DNA from: Bradyrhizobium sp. CCBAU 051011
Lineage (GTDB): Bacteria; Pseudomonadota; Alphaproteobacteria; Rhizobiales; Xanthobacteraceae
NCBI RefSeq assembly: GCF_009930815.1
Contig: NZ_CP022222.1
Coordinates: 8,164,501 to 8,228,500, forward strand
Length of the DNA stretch: 64,000 nt
Reading direction: 5' to 3'
The notes beneath the pieces are model-generated. The model saw only the letters and a list, made by a program, of their open reading frames with translations. It did no database searches and had not been told where the DNA came from. Below, in pieces: positions 9,888-18,370 of the stretch (positions within the stretch are counted from its first letter, which is position 1; each line of letters begins with the position of its first letter). The position numbers were made by a program, and so were the translations under genes.

Positions 9888-11483
9888 TCAAGGAGTCTGC
9901 GAATCCATTCCTGTCGGCGCGAGCAGGTAGCCTGCACCATTTCGCCAGACCGCTCGTGATGGCAAACGAATGGCCAGAATGCCGCCGGAAAGATCTCGCT
10001 TTCGCGAGTCGATCAATATCTCTCCTAGCTTTTTCCGATTCCCCCCATACAACTGAGGCATGGAAATCTCGCATATCCAGAAGTTTGCGGGCAGGCTATT
10101 CATGAAGCTCCTGAACGAGAGCGGTTCTCCGCCGCCGGGAGATATCCAGGTCGCGACCGATTCGCCCCTCGATTGAATCTTGTCGTCGAGCTTTTGCAGA
10201 TGGACCTGATAATCCTGCGACGAGATGAAAGTCGTCCTAAGAACGACGTTGCTTCCGTTCTGGCAGAGATAATCCCACCAGCGTCCGGTGCCAGCGTTGA
10301 CTTCAGCGACGCGCCTGACCCAGATGTCGAGATACTGGCCTGCCAATTGCTCAGCGTAGACAGGAGAAACCTTCACCTGCGGTGTCCAGATTGGAGCGAT
10401 GACCAGCCGCGGCTTCATACCTGCATTGGCGGCGCGAGAGAGTTGTTCCGCAAGCCAGGCGCGGGACATGCAGAAATACGGACCCAATACGGTATCGTGA
10501 ATGACGACGTGATCGATCCACTGACTGCTCGAGAACCATCCGGATTGCCGCTTGGGATGCGACATTGAGCCGTCCGGATGCCATTCGTCTGTGTTGAGGG
10601 TATAGCCAAGAACAGGAATGATCCGGCTTTGGTTTCGTTTGCCGGAAACGACAAGCAATGGCGGGTTTCCAGACTCAATGAACGAACAGATCGCGGTCCA
10701 GACTTCGTCGGCGCTCGTGACACCGTCGATCTCATACAAATTATATCCGTAACCGCGGTTCTTGAGCGTCTTGACGATGACGTCGACGATTCCCTTGGGA
10801 TGCGCAGCCTTTGACAGCTTGTCGTCATCGACGGAGCTGATGCCCTCAATCGATCGGATCGCGATCCTCAAGGCCGCCTGCACATTGCCTCGGCTCACAT
10901 CGTTCTCTTGGCAGTAATAGGCCCTGGCGACCGCGTAGCGGCAACCTCCGGCGCGCCGATAAAAGGTCTGCGCCTTGGGCACGCAACGGTTCACCAGCGG
11001 GATTTCGTGTCCGTCCTGCCAACGAGCCGGCACGCGCATAATCGCATCGAAGACATAGCTCTTTGGCCCCGAGGCCGAAGGATAGGTGAGGACGACGACC
11101 TGACCGACCATGTGATCGGGTGGGCCCTCCATCTGACCTGCTGAGGGCAAGGCGCGCAAGAACGAGATTGAGGCGGCAGTGACGACGCCGCCAGTCGAAA
11201 GCTTCTTCCTGAGTGCATCGATCTCTCGGCGGACCTCGTCGCGTTCGAGCGCGTCCTCGATGAGTACCGCCGCAACACCCATTTTCCGTGCCAACGTGCA
11301 GATGCGGTTGAGAGGCGCGGCCCGCTGCTCGCTCGCCCCTCCGGCCCAATAGCGGTGCACGACATCGAAATAGAACGAGAATTCCCCCTCGATCCTTGCC
11401 GTTGGCGTCGTCCTTTTCACCCATCGCTTCGCCATTCCACCCCAAGCCCCCAAAAATGCAAGAAAAACAAACAGGTTAACCAT
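9888..11483 (-). CDS. 531-aa conserved-looking protein, possible papain-like enzyme in the protease/NTPase block
   Basis: A long intact frame with no recognised family. An N-terminal hydrophobic segment (VNLFVFLAFLGAWGG) could be a membrane anchor if the 11483 start is right; the ATG at 11435 (MAKRWVKRT), which follows GGGTGGA, would remove it. The middle has AGGCRYAVARAYYC, then LLVVSGKRNQSRIIPVLGYT and DHVVIHDTVLGPYF. This order of a Cys helix, a VLGYT strand and a His/Asp strand recalls C39-like or papain-fold cysteine proteins; that is inference only. It lies downstream of the STAND NTPase on the same strand, separated by 310 bp with a small opposite-strand frame, and is probably part of the same module as substrate, effector or sensor. 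Confidence 0.6.
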   Translation of the reverse strand: MVNLFVFLAFLGAWGGMAKRWVKRTTPTARIEGEFSFYFDVVHRYWAGGASEQRAAPLNRICTLARKMGVAAVLIEDALERDEVRREIDALRKKLSTGGVVTAASISFLRALPSAGQMEGPPDHMVGQVVVLTYPSASGPKSYVFDAIMRVPARWQDGHEIPLVNRCVPKAQTFYRRAGGCRYAVARAYYCQENDVSRGNVQAALRIAIRSIEGISSVDDDKLSKAAHPKGIVDVIVKTLKNRGYGYNLYEIDGVTSADEVWTAICSFIESGNPPLLVVSGKRNQSRIIPVLGYTLNTDEWHPDGSMSHPKRQSGWFSSSQWIDHVVIHDTVLGPYFCMSRAWLAEQLSRAANAGMKPRLVIAPIWTPQVKVSPVYAEQLAGQYLDIWVRRVAEVNAGTGRWWDYLCQNGSNVVLRTTFISSQDYQVHLQKLDDKIQSRGESVATWISPGGGEPLSFRSFMNSLPANFWICEISMPQLYGGNRKKLGEILIDSRKRDLSGGILAIRLPSRAVWRNGAGYLLAPTGMDSQTP

Positions 11484-11638
11484 TTACTAACACTGATCCT
11501 TCACTGTAATGTGCAGGATATTGGCCTCGGCGGACAGGTTGCGCCGGGCTGCGGCCGCGTTTATTTCGGTGCGGCCTGCCTTGGACGGGCTGTCCCTTTG
11601 CGATTCGAGCGGTTAAAGTCGCGTATTCGGAGCGAATC

Positions 11639-11809
11639 ATGACTTTCAAGAGCATTAAATCGGGCCAGTCGCGCGATTCCAATACCTCCGCATTCGACAG
11701 CACGCCGGTCAAGCCACCCAAGCTCAGCGGACGAGCCGCACAGCAGGTGCAGCGCATTCAACGCTGGGAGGACGACTCCGCCAGGAAGTCCGTTCATCTG
11801 GAAGATTGA
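11639..11809 (+). CDS. 56-aa small protein opposite the NTPase operon
   Basis: An ATG frame of 57 codons, with GGAGCG 4 bp upstream, sits on the plus strand in the gap of the leftward operon. The product is hydrophilic with protein-like composition (AFDSTPVKPPKLSGRAAQQ, then RIQRWEDDSARKSVHLED). Its end overlaps the end of the STAND C-terminal frame by 16 bp, convergently. It could be a small regulator or immunity-like peptide of the block; no family is recognised. Confidence 0.4.
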   Translation: MTFKSIKSGQSRDSNTSAFDSTPVKPPKLSGRAAQQVQRIQRWEDDSARKSVHLED

Positions 11810-13014
11810 TTTTTCGGCTTTCTCGACGGCGGTTCGCCCCCGGGCCCCTGCGGCCACCAGCAGCATTCGCCTTCTCCCGCGAGCGCCCTGTCCCATGACG
11901 CCAGTGCGGACCTTACGCGCGTGAGCTTCTGCAGGTTCACGGCGTCGGGCACCGCAGCACTCAGTATTCCCATTAGGACGCGCGCCTTATCCGCGAATTC
12001 GACCAGAAACAGAAACGCACTTTTGGGATCCTGGGCTGCCTGCGAAGCGAACCAGTTCGGAGCGAATTCCCTGGGTTTGACCGAGAACAAGCTTTGGATG
12101 TTACCCATGTATGTCCTCACCCGATCCACGTAGTTCTGATCGCTGTGGCCTGCTGGCCCGGCACCAAGCGCTTCAACGAGTGCTTCCCGCGCCGGCCGGT
12201 GCAGTTCGGGTGTTTGACCACGCAACAGGAGAGCTTCGAGGTTCGGATCGGAAGAGGCGTGCTTTCCAACGCGGACCGTGGCTCTGGTGCTGCCGAACGA
12301 GAGTTTCAGAAATTCGTCGCTTCCGCGACCATCGAGCCGGTCTATCGACATCTGAACAGATTTGAGAGCGCTGGAGGTCGGGGCATGTGACTGAGAGCGG
12401 AATACGGTTTGGGCGCCGATGCGTATGATATCCTGATTGGCCGCACCGATCCGTTCGGCGAAATCGCGCTGAAGCGTCACAAGCGATGCTAGGTCGACGG
12501 TCCACTCCAACAGCCGCGATCCCCAACGCCCGCGTTGGAGATGGAGGCGAGTGATGGAGGCGAAGGATGAGGACGTCGTGAACACGGCGCGAGGCAGGAT
12601 CTCGCTTTCGGACAGGCCCTCGACGATGGCAGTCAGGGAGACCAGATCGTCGTATGGGCTGGATCTAGAGTTCGTTGTGTGAATTCTGCGCAGCACTCTT
12701 ATCAAATTGCCGAAGGCGGGCTTCGCACCGACGAATCCATCGGGGTGGGACATCAACGCAAGCGCCGTGGTCCAGTAAATGCGCCGGTCTAATTCAGTGG
12801 AGCGGATGTCTCTTGCTCCTTCCTGAGGCACGGCCGAGTTCAACTCGTGCGCGATTGATTGAATGTCGGCCTCACCTGCGTTCCATTCCGCGCTTTCGGC
12901 CAACGCCCTGAGAACAAACGTGGGGGGCCGCCCGGGGGAGCCGACCCGCCTTCTTCGCCAAAGACCTAAAGACGACGGCCGGATCGCCGGTTTCCGTGAG
13001 CCGGTATCCTTCAC
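11794..13014 (-). pseudogene. C-terminal continuation of the STAND NTPase in another frame
   Basis: This frame overlaps the 722-aa STAND frame by 143 bp, far more than a normal gene overlap. Its first ~25 codons (to LWRRRRVGS) look like out-of-frame sequence, whereas from GRPPTFVLRALAESAEWNAG onward it is protein-like. It forms a helical region with repeated LxxL patterns, ending with WDRALAGEGECCWW. The most economical reading is that it is the C-terminal sensor or helical-repeat part of the STAND protein, separated by a one-base frame change in the C-rich tract around 12925-12945. If so, the intact protein would be about 1,070 aa. It may be a mutation, a sequencing error or a recoding site. 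Confidence 0.55.
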
Positions 13015-15040
13015 CTGGGCGACCGGGATCGCCGGCGATGAAGCTTTCCCAAAGATCGTCCGGCAGTTCTTTCAACGCCTGTTCGGTCGAGATCGAGTTG
13101 CGGATCACGGCCTTCCTGCCGCGCCTTGTGCCGCTTTCGAAATCGAGCACGGCAACGAAGGTGCGCGCGATATCCGGATAGTCATTGAGATGCCGTCGCA
13201 AAAAAGGTCCCGTTCCGGAGAAATTATATCCGTCCAGAAGCGCTAGATCCTCCTTGGTATCGACGCGCATAAGGAGATGGTAGGCCAGCTCCGCCCTGTC
13301 GGCGACCATTCTTGACTTTGCATGATGAAGCATCGCCGCCAGGCGAACGCGCTTGATTTCGGCTCCCCGCTCCCGATCGGCCGACATCAATCTTAGCATC
13401 AACCGTCTGACGTCGGGTCTCTGCACCAGGGCTCCTTTTTCAAGGTGCACCAACCAGGACGCGGAAGCGAGTTCGTCAAATATCTTTCTTGCCCTTTTCT
13501 CCGACATGCGCGCCTCGCCCTTGAGCGGTCCGAGCACTCGCCGGATCAGCACAGGCGTGAGTTGCGGCAATACCAGGCCCGGGTGGGCGTACGATCGAGC
13601 GTCCTCAGACTTCAAGTGCTTCAAGAAGCGGTCGTAGAGCACTCCTTGCAGAAGCTCCTGAGGTATCACGTTCGACTTGACGTCTTCGGCGATGGCTTGC
13701 ACCTCGCCGATGCCCTCCCCCATCTTGACGAGCTTGCGGATCAGCGAGAGCACTAGAGGGTTTCCCCCAAGCGCCTTGTGCAACGAAAGCGCGACGTGCG
13801 TTGGAATACCGGCCACCGCGAGCATTTTGCAGGCGTCTGCTTCTGATAACTCGTCAAGATACATGACCATTGGTCTGCGCCAACCTAAGATCTTGTCGAG
13901 ATTGCGCGACCTCGGATCACTTCGCCCGGCGACCACCAGGCGCACGGCGTAAGCGCCGGCAATGCTGATCAATCGATCCACCCAATGCCGCAGCCCGCGC
14001 AGCGTCGCATCGCCGGCAGCTTCCACATTTTCGAAAGTATCGAGAACGATGAGAAGAACGCGCCGCTCCATCTTCAGTCTCGCCAGAGACTTGGCGAGAA
14101 GCAGCATTCCGTCCCGAGAACTCCTCTCGTGTGAACCGTAGGCAGGATCAACCAGACGTCTATGAAGTAGGCCTCGCAACTCCTCCCGCTTGGACTTGAG
14201 GTCGGCATCCATTTCCTGATCAATGGTGCCGACCTGACGCAGGAGCTCCATTGTCAGCGTCAGCGTATCTACCACTGACAGATCGCCACGATCGAAGTCC
14301 AGGTGCCCCGGCACAATGCGCGAATCGCGCTCGCGCATGACACGCGACAGGAGCGCCGCAATCAAAGTAGATTTGCCGATGCCACCGGTGCCCCACAGCA
14401 AGGCGGTGGAAGCCTTGTACTTGCGGTGGTCCGACGTGATGAATTGAAGCAAGCTTGTGAGCTCCGCGTCGCGTCCGATAAACCCCTCGTTGACGAAGCG
14501 GTCAAACTCCTCAATGCGTGTCCGCAATGCGAGGTGACGCCTTATCTCCGCTCCTGTCGGAATGCTCGTGGTCAGGTCGACCACTGCCGGCTCGATCGCG
14601 ATCAGCGCACGAAGCTCGTCCGAGGTCAGGAGATCGAGCGAGAAAGGCCCGCCGAAGACCCTGGCGAGGGCTTTGGTCATCTCGTCGGGTTCGCTAATTG
14701 TCTTAAGCGCAGATGCAACGATGTCGGGCCCGTGGCTTGCGAGTTGCGCGCGCCTGGCGGCATCCGAGAGGAGCCACAGCCCCTGTTCGTTGCCGGCGCC
14801 CGCGTCGCATTCTTCTGCGACCACATCGAGCACCTCGCCCCAACGTGTCCTTTCGATCTTAAGCTCTGAAAGCAACAGCGCGGGGTCGCATCTGCCCCGC
14901 AGCGCCAGTGCAAAGCGCAAGCGGTCTGCATCGGGGAAGAGCGAGGACGAGATCGTCGGGTCAGCCGGAGCGAAGGCGCTCTCCATCAGGCGCTCGAAGG
15001 ATCCGTCCTGGAGGGCGCGCTGGAAGGCGGTCGAGGTCAT
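12872..15040 (-). CDS. STAND-family P-loop NTPase
   Basis: A 722-aa protein. Residues 1-185 are a helical N-terminal region. FIGRDAEL (187-194) and the Walker A GTGGIGKST (217-225) begin the NTPase. A Walker B of the form VLLIVLDTFENVE follows, then VVAGRSDPRSR (sensor-like) and the winged-helix-side GNPLVLSLI motif typical of STAND ATPases. Such proteins act as oligomerising switches that sense a ligand and activate an effector. The ATG at 15040 overlaps the stop of the upstream ATPase gene as ATGA, so translation is probably coupled. The last ~40 codons (KKAGRLPRAAPHVCSQGVGR) look out of frame; the true C-terminal part is probably the following frame. The neighbours suggest that it controls the two proteases. 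Confidence 0.75.
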   Translation of the reverse strand: MTSTAFQRALQDGSFERLMESAFAPADPTISSSLFPDADRLRFALALRGRCDPALLLSELKIERTRWGEVLDVVAEECDAGAGNEQGLWLLSDAARRAQLASHGPDIVASALKTISEPDEMTKALARVFGGPFSLDLLTSDELRALIAIEPAVVDLTTSIPTGAEIRRHLALRTRIEEFDRFVNEGFIGRDAELTSLLQFITSDHRKYKASTALLWGTGGIGKSTLIAALLSRVMRERDSRIVPGHLDFDRGDLSVVDTLTLTMELLRQVGTIDQEMDADLKSKREELRGLLHRRLVDPAYGSHERSSRDGMLLLAKSLARLKMERRVLLIVLDTFENVEAAGDATLRGLRHWVDRLISIAGAYAVRLVVAGRSDPRSRNLDKILGWRRPMVMYLDELSEADACKMLAVAGIPTHVALSLHKALGGNPLVLSLIRKLVKMGEGIGEVQAIAEDVKSNVIPQELLQGVLYDRFLKHLKSEDARSYAHPGLVLPQLTPVLIRRVLGPLKGEARMSEKRARKIFDELASASWLVHLEKGALVQRPDVRRLMLRLMSADRERGAEIKRVRLAAMLHHAKSRMVADRAELAYHLLMRVDTKEDLALLDGYNFSGTGPFLRRHLNDYPDIARTFVAVLDFESGTRRGRKAVIRNSISTEQALKELPDDLWESFIAGDPGRPGEGYRLTETGDPAVVFRSLAKKAGRLPRAAPHVCSQGVGRKRGMERR

Positions 15041-15753
15041 GACGACTTCCCTACGATGTTCATAACCTTCAGAAAACTCAACGTCTTGGCGAAGCGGGCC
15101 CGTCCCGATGTACCGGCGACGGCGCCCTCCCAGAATTCCTGGGCTGCCGACACATCCGCCGCTTGGTTTTCGACGCCTCCGAGGTTCGCTTCAACGAACT
15201 CCTGCACCTCGGCCCATCCGAGCTCTGCGATCGTCTCTGGGAACGGAACGGATTTGTTGGAGAGGATCGCATGAAATTCGGCCTGGCGCCCTTCCGAAAT
15301 TCCGGCGACCACCACCCTCATCCAATCCCGCTGTAGAGCCTGACTCATGAAGGCCATCCAATCCTCCTGGCGCCCGGTCAACCAGCCTTCATCTCGACCG
15401 AAGTCGACAATCAGCCAGAGGCGGCTCTTCGTGCCCTCACTCTTCGTCAGCAGACGGTCGAGGGTCTCCAGGCCTTGCGGGATAAGATCATGGCGCAAGA
15501 GGCCGATGTCGGGACGGGTGGCTGCCCGAAAAGGATCATCCTCGGAAATGCCCGCGGCAACTGCCAGGCGCTCGAAAAGGTTCGGAATCGTTGTCAGCCG
15601 CGCCACCTCTGGCGCGATCTGGACAAGTATGTCGGGCGCATCCGAAAGTTTGGCGCGCATCAAGGCTCCTGTGAACGTCTTGCCCGAGCCCTGGGCCCCC
15701 GAAACCAGCGCTAGCCGCTCGGTGCTGCCGCCATTGCGGCGCGCCTGACCCAA
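15037..15753 (-). CDS. P-loop ATPase partner/continuation of the upstream protease
   Basis: A 238-aa protein with Walker A GAQGSGKT near its N-terminus and Walker B RLWLIVDFGRDEG. It is shorter than usual AAA/STAND domains because it begins just before Walker A. The start would be TTG at 15753, with no visible ribosome binding site and a 43-bp overlap with the protease frame. That protease frame ends with HPIVGRTAFQDWVRR, the kind of VGRxxF box that normally precedes Walker A. I therefore suspect that protease and ATPase are one protein broken by a frame change (or joined by recoding) near 15730. It ends in an ATGA overlap with the STAND gene. Confidence 0.6.
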   Translation of the reverse strand: MGQARRNGGSTERLALVSGAQGSGKTFTGALMRAKLSDAPDILVQIAPEVARLTTIPNLFERLAVAAGISEDDPFRAATRPDIGLLRHDLIPQGLETLDRLLTKSEGTKSRLWLIVDFGRDEGWLTGRQEDWMAFMSQALQRDWMRVVVAGISEGRQAEFHAILSNKSVPFPETIAELGWAEVQEFVEANLGGVENQAADVSAAQEFWEGAVAGTSGRARFAKTLSFLKVMNIVGKSS

Positions 15754-16931
15754 TCTTGGAACGCGGTTCGCCCCACAATTGGATGATCCGACCTCACATC
15801 TGGAAAGCCAAGACTCTTCCAGGAGTCGGTGGCTTGTGACGCAGGTAGCCAGCGCAATCGCCGCGACCGGGGCGATAAGGGATCTTCGGTCAGCTGCTTG
15901 ATCTTGCGCCTGATGGGCAGCATGTGCACCGACCGGTTGTAGCGGCTCCCGTTGGATTGAACAGTACCTTCATGAATGCCAACCACACGCGCCAATTTGT
16001 CGAGGCAAGCGCCACCTGACATTCCGTCAGCGGTATTCGCCTTATGATGCAACCGTCCGGTGCGTCTGCGATGTTCCAGCAGCGTTTCACTATGAAACCA
16101 GCAATCTGTGCCACCGGCATGACCGACGACGACCAATAGGGTGTTCATTTGAGCATCGGCGGGGTCATGAATGTCCAGAATGCCGATTTTATCCCCGATC
16201 TTCTCATCAATGCGCACGAGCGCGAAATCGTGATTTTTGGCGGCGAGCTCTAGATTTGTGCAATCGAGGTCACGAGGCGGGGTGCCGCACGGTTCACTGG
16301 CGGCCACTAACCACTTGCGGGCGAATTTGGCCACTCGGGGCTGATTGGGAGCAAAACGGCCCCCGAGATTCCAGAATTCGACCTGAACTCCATCGGTGGC
16401 CCCGGGGATCTCCTGTGGCGGATTTTTTTCGAAATCGATCATGCCCCAGATGACGTGGGCCGCTGTCATGATCAGGTCGGCTCCCACGAGGAAGCACGTC
16501 CCAATGTATTCCTGATTGCATCTCTTATCTCGGATGACTCCGATCTTTGGCTGCACCTTTCCGACCACGTTGACGATCTCGACGCTTTGGAGGCCGCCAC
16601 TGTCCGGAAAGACGGTCTGATGCAGACCCTTTTCCGCCTTCAAGATGATGTCGGTTGGCACGACCGTTCTGAGATCGTCCTGATTGGGAAGATTGAAACT
16701 GATTTCCGCCAGCAGCTTCTCGACGAAGCCATTGTCGGCGGCGATGCGAAGACACTCCTTGATGGCGAGCAGGAAATCCTTGTCGCTTAACGCGTAGACG
16801 GTGGCAAAGACACGGCTTTTGCTTTCCCGCCCTACCGTGTCGAAAGATCGCCCGAACACCTCTACCGTCATCCCGCGGTGATCGTGAATCAACTGCGCCG
16901 CTGAGGCGATATCGTCCGCCGACAGCGTCAT
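15711..16931 (-). CDS. trypsin-like serine protease with N-terminal effector-associated-type domain
   Basis: A 406-aa protein. Residues 1-80 form a helical domain (LIHDHRGMTVEVFGRSFD, then FLLAIKECLRIAADNGFV) that resembles the small effector-associated domains described in NTP-dependent conflict systems. Residues about 125-340 are a trypsin-fold protease with His159 (TAAHV), Asp235 (HDFAL) and Ser305 (GMSGG), all present. There is no signal peptide, so it is cytoplasmic, which is unusual for a trypsin and typical of signalling or conflict proteases. The ATG at 16931 overlaps the previous stop as ATGA. The C-terminus runs into an AAA-type VGR box, suggesting fusion to the next frame. Confidence 0.75.
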   Translation of the reverse strand: MTLSADDIASAAQLIHDHRGMTVEVFGRSFDTVGRESKSRVFATVYALSDKDFLLAIKECLRIAADNGFVEKLLAEISFNLPNQDDLRTVVPTDIILKAEKGLHQTVFPDSGGLQSVEIVNVVGKVQPKIGVIRDKRCNQEYIGTCFLVGADLIMTAAHVIWGMIDFEKNPPQEIPGATDGVQVEFWNLGGRFAPNQPRVAKFARKWLVAASEPCGTPPRDLDCTNLELAAKNHDFALVRIDEKIGDKIGILDIHDPADAQMNTLLVVVGHAGGTDCWFHSETLLEHRRRTGRLHHKANTADGMSGGACLDKLARVVGIHEGTVQSNGSRYNRSVHMLPIRRKIKQLTEDPLSPRSRRLRWLPASQATDSWKSLGFPDVRSDHPIVGRTAFQDWVRRAAMAAAPSG

Positions 16932-18121
16932 GCGCGCCACTTCCGCAGCGCTTGCATGGCACAATTTAGATCCTCTCCGTTCGAGGCGAGGAATTCGGCC
17001 TCGTTCGTCTCGAACGTCATGCCAGACACGTGCACTCCGATCGCGGGCTGATGCTGATCTTTCCAGGCGATCACCGGTGAGCCGGAGTTTCCGCCGGCGG
17101 TCGTGGCATCATGACCGAAGGTGCGGCCGTCGGAATTCGGATCTGGCTGCCGCAATGGAAGTCCCGGCGCCAGTCGTTTTACTCCCTGCGCTGCGCCAGT
17201 CAGGTGATGTCTCACCCACTCCCAATCGACCTGATGGCCGTCCGGCTGAGACCGCGGTGGCGCAAAGCGGGCTGGGAATCCGATCACGCAGAGTGATCCG
17301 GGGACCGGCTTTCCCCCCGGAGGCACGACCAGGCGAGTGTCGATCGACGCCGGCACTTCGGCGTCTGCGTGATCTGGGTCCTCCTTTTCGCTCAGCGGAC
17401 GCGCTGCGAGCAGCGCCATGTCTGCCGACTTGCCGACGCGAACCCCGGCTTCGACCTTCAAGAGACGCTTTGCAGCGCTGTCAGCCTCGCCATCGAAGTC
17501 GATCCGGACTTCATCGCCGAGCTTAAGGACGTCACCTGACTTCGACCCGTTGCGGCCAACGCGCTTCACGATCTGGTCCAACACGTGGCCGGCGGTGATG
17601 ATGAGCATGGCCTTGCAATCGAAGATGAACCCTGTCCCGAAGAAATCGAGCGGACCCCCGCCACTTGGTTCGAGCCGACCGACCGAGCTCGCGCACTGAC
17701 GGATTGATTGTACACCGCCGCCGATATCGTTTGCCCATCTGCCCAGAAAGGGATGATGCGAGTCGACGGCGCCCTCGCGGAGGACTAGAGCCGGTCTTGA
17801 GCCGTCGAACTGCACAACGGCTTCGAGAGAACCGACCTCGTCGTCAGAGAAATTCTCCGGTCCGTCGCCGGCCGACAGCTTTCGCAGGGCTTGCGTCCCA
17901 TGCCCGATCAAGAGCGACCTGGCCTTCGCAAACTCAGATCCAGCAACGGCACCGCGACGTTCGGCTTCAAGGTCCAATGAGGTCGACACGCGCTGCAGGA
18001 TGGAATCCGCCTCGAGCGCGACTGCCTCGTCTGTCGCCGGGGCGCTGCTTTCGTGCCCGGACGGAACGGAGCCGGCCAGCACGGCGCGGATGGCGGACAA
18101 TCGATGAAGCTGGGAAGTCAT
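16928..18121 (-). CDS. trypsin-like serine protease, first gene of the leftward operon
   Basis: A 397-aa cytoplasmic protease. Residues about 60-150 form a helical/β N-terminal module (KARSLLIGHG, DDEVGSLEAVVQFDGSRPAL, SVGRLEPSG) that is clearly related to residues about 30-125 of the protease-nuclease at 21585. The catalytic triad is visible: His179 (TAGHV), Asp234 (ADMALL) and Ser346 (GGNSGSP). There is no signal peptide. The ATG at 18121 faces the tyrosinase gene across a 249-bp divergent region, which probably holds promoters for both arms. Confidence 0.8.
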   Translation of the reverse strand: MTSQLHRLSAIRAVLAGSVPSGHESSAPATDEAVALEADSILQRVSTSLDLEAERRGAVAGSEFAKARSLLIGHGTQALRKLSAGDGPENFSDDEVGSLEAVVQFDGSRPALVLREGAVDSHHPFLGRWANDIGGGVQSIRQCASSVGRLEPSGGGPLDFFGTGFIFDCKAMLIITAGHVLDQIVKRVGRNGSKSGDVLKLGDEVRIDFDGEADSAAKRLLKVEAGVRVGKSADMALLAARPLSEKEDPDHADAEVPASIDTRLVVPPGGKPVPGSLCVIGFPARFAPPRSQPDGHQVDWEWVRHHLTGAAQGVKRLAPGLPLRQPDPNSDGRTFGHDATTAGGNSGSPVIAWKDQHQPAIGVHVSGMTFETNEAEFLASNGEDLNCAMQALRKWRA

Positions 18122-18370
18122 GGTACGGATCAGATCACCCTAGTGACGGACCTTCGCAGGGCATTTGCCAACTTGCCGGTTCTTGGCCGACAATCACCGA
18201 GTCCAAGTATCGGGAGAACTGGGGTTTTCCCCAGTGTTCGTCAAAACGGTATCTGGTCCTGGTGCCGGGCGGCTTAGGTCTCGTATTCGCCAGCGCCTAG
18301 GGATTCTCCTAGTTTCGCTTCTCCCGCGTGAGCGCGAGGACTCTCAGGCTTGCAAGACACGAGGTGCGAC
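18122..18370. promoter_or_regulatory. divergent intergenic region of the protease/tyrosinase block
   Basis: Between the oppositely oriented protease (starting at 18121, minus) and tyrosinase (starting at 18371, plus) there are 249 bp without a supported gene. By position it should contain the promoters of both arms. I do not see a confident -35/-10 pair or operator. Confidence 0.4.
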
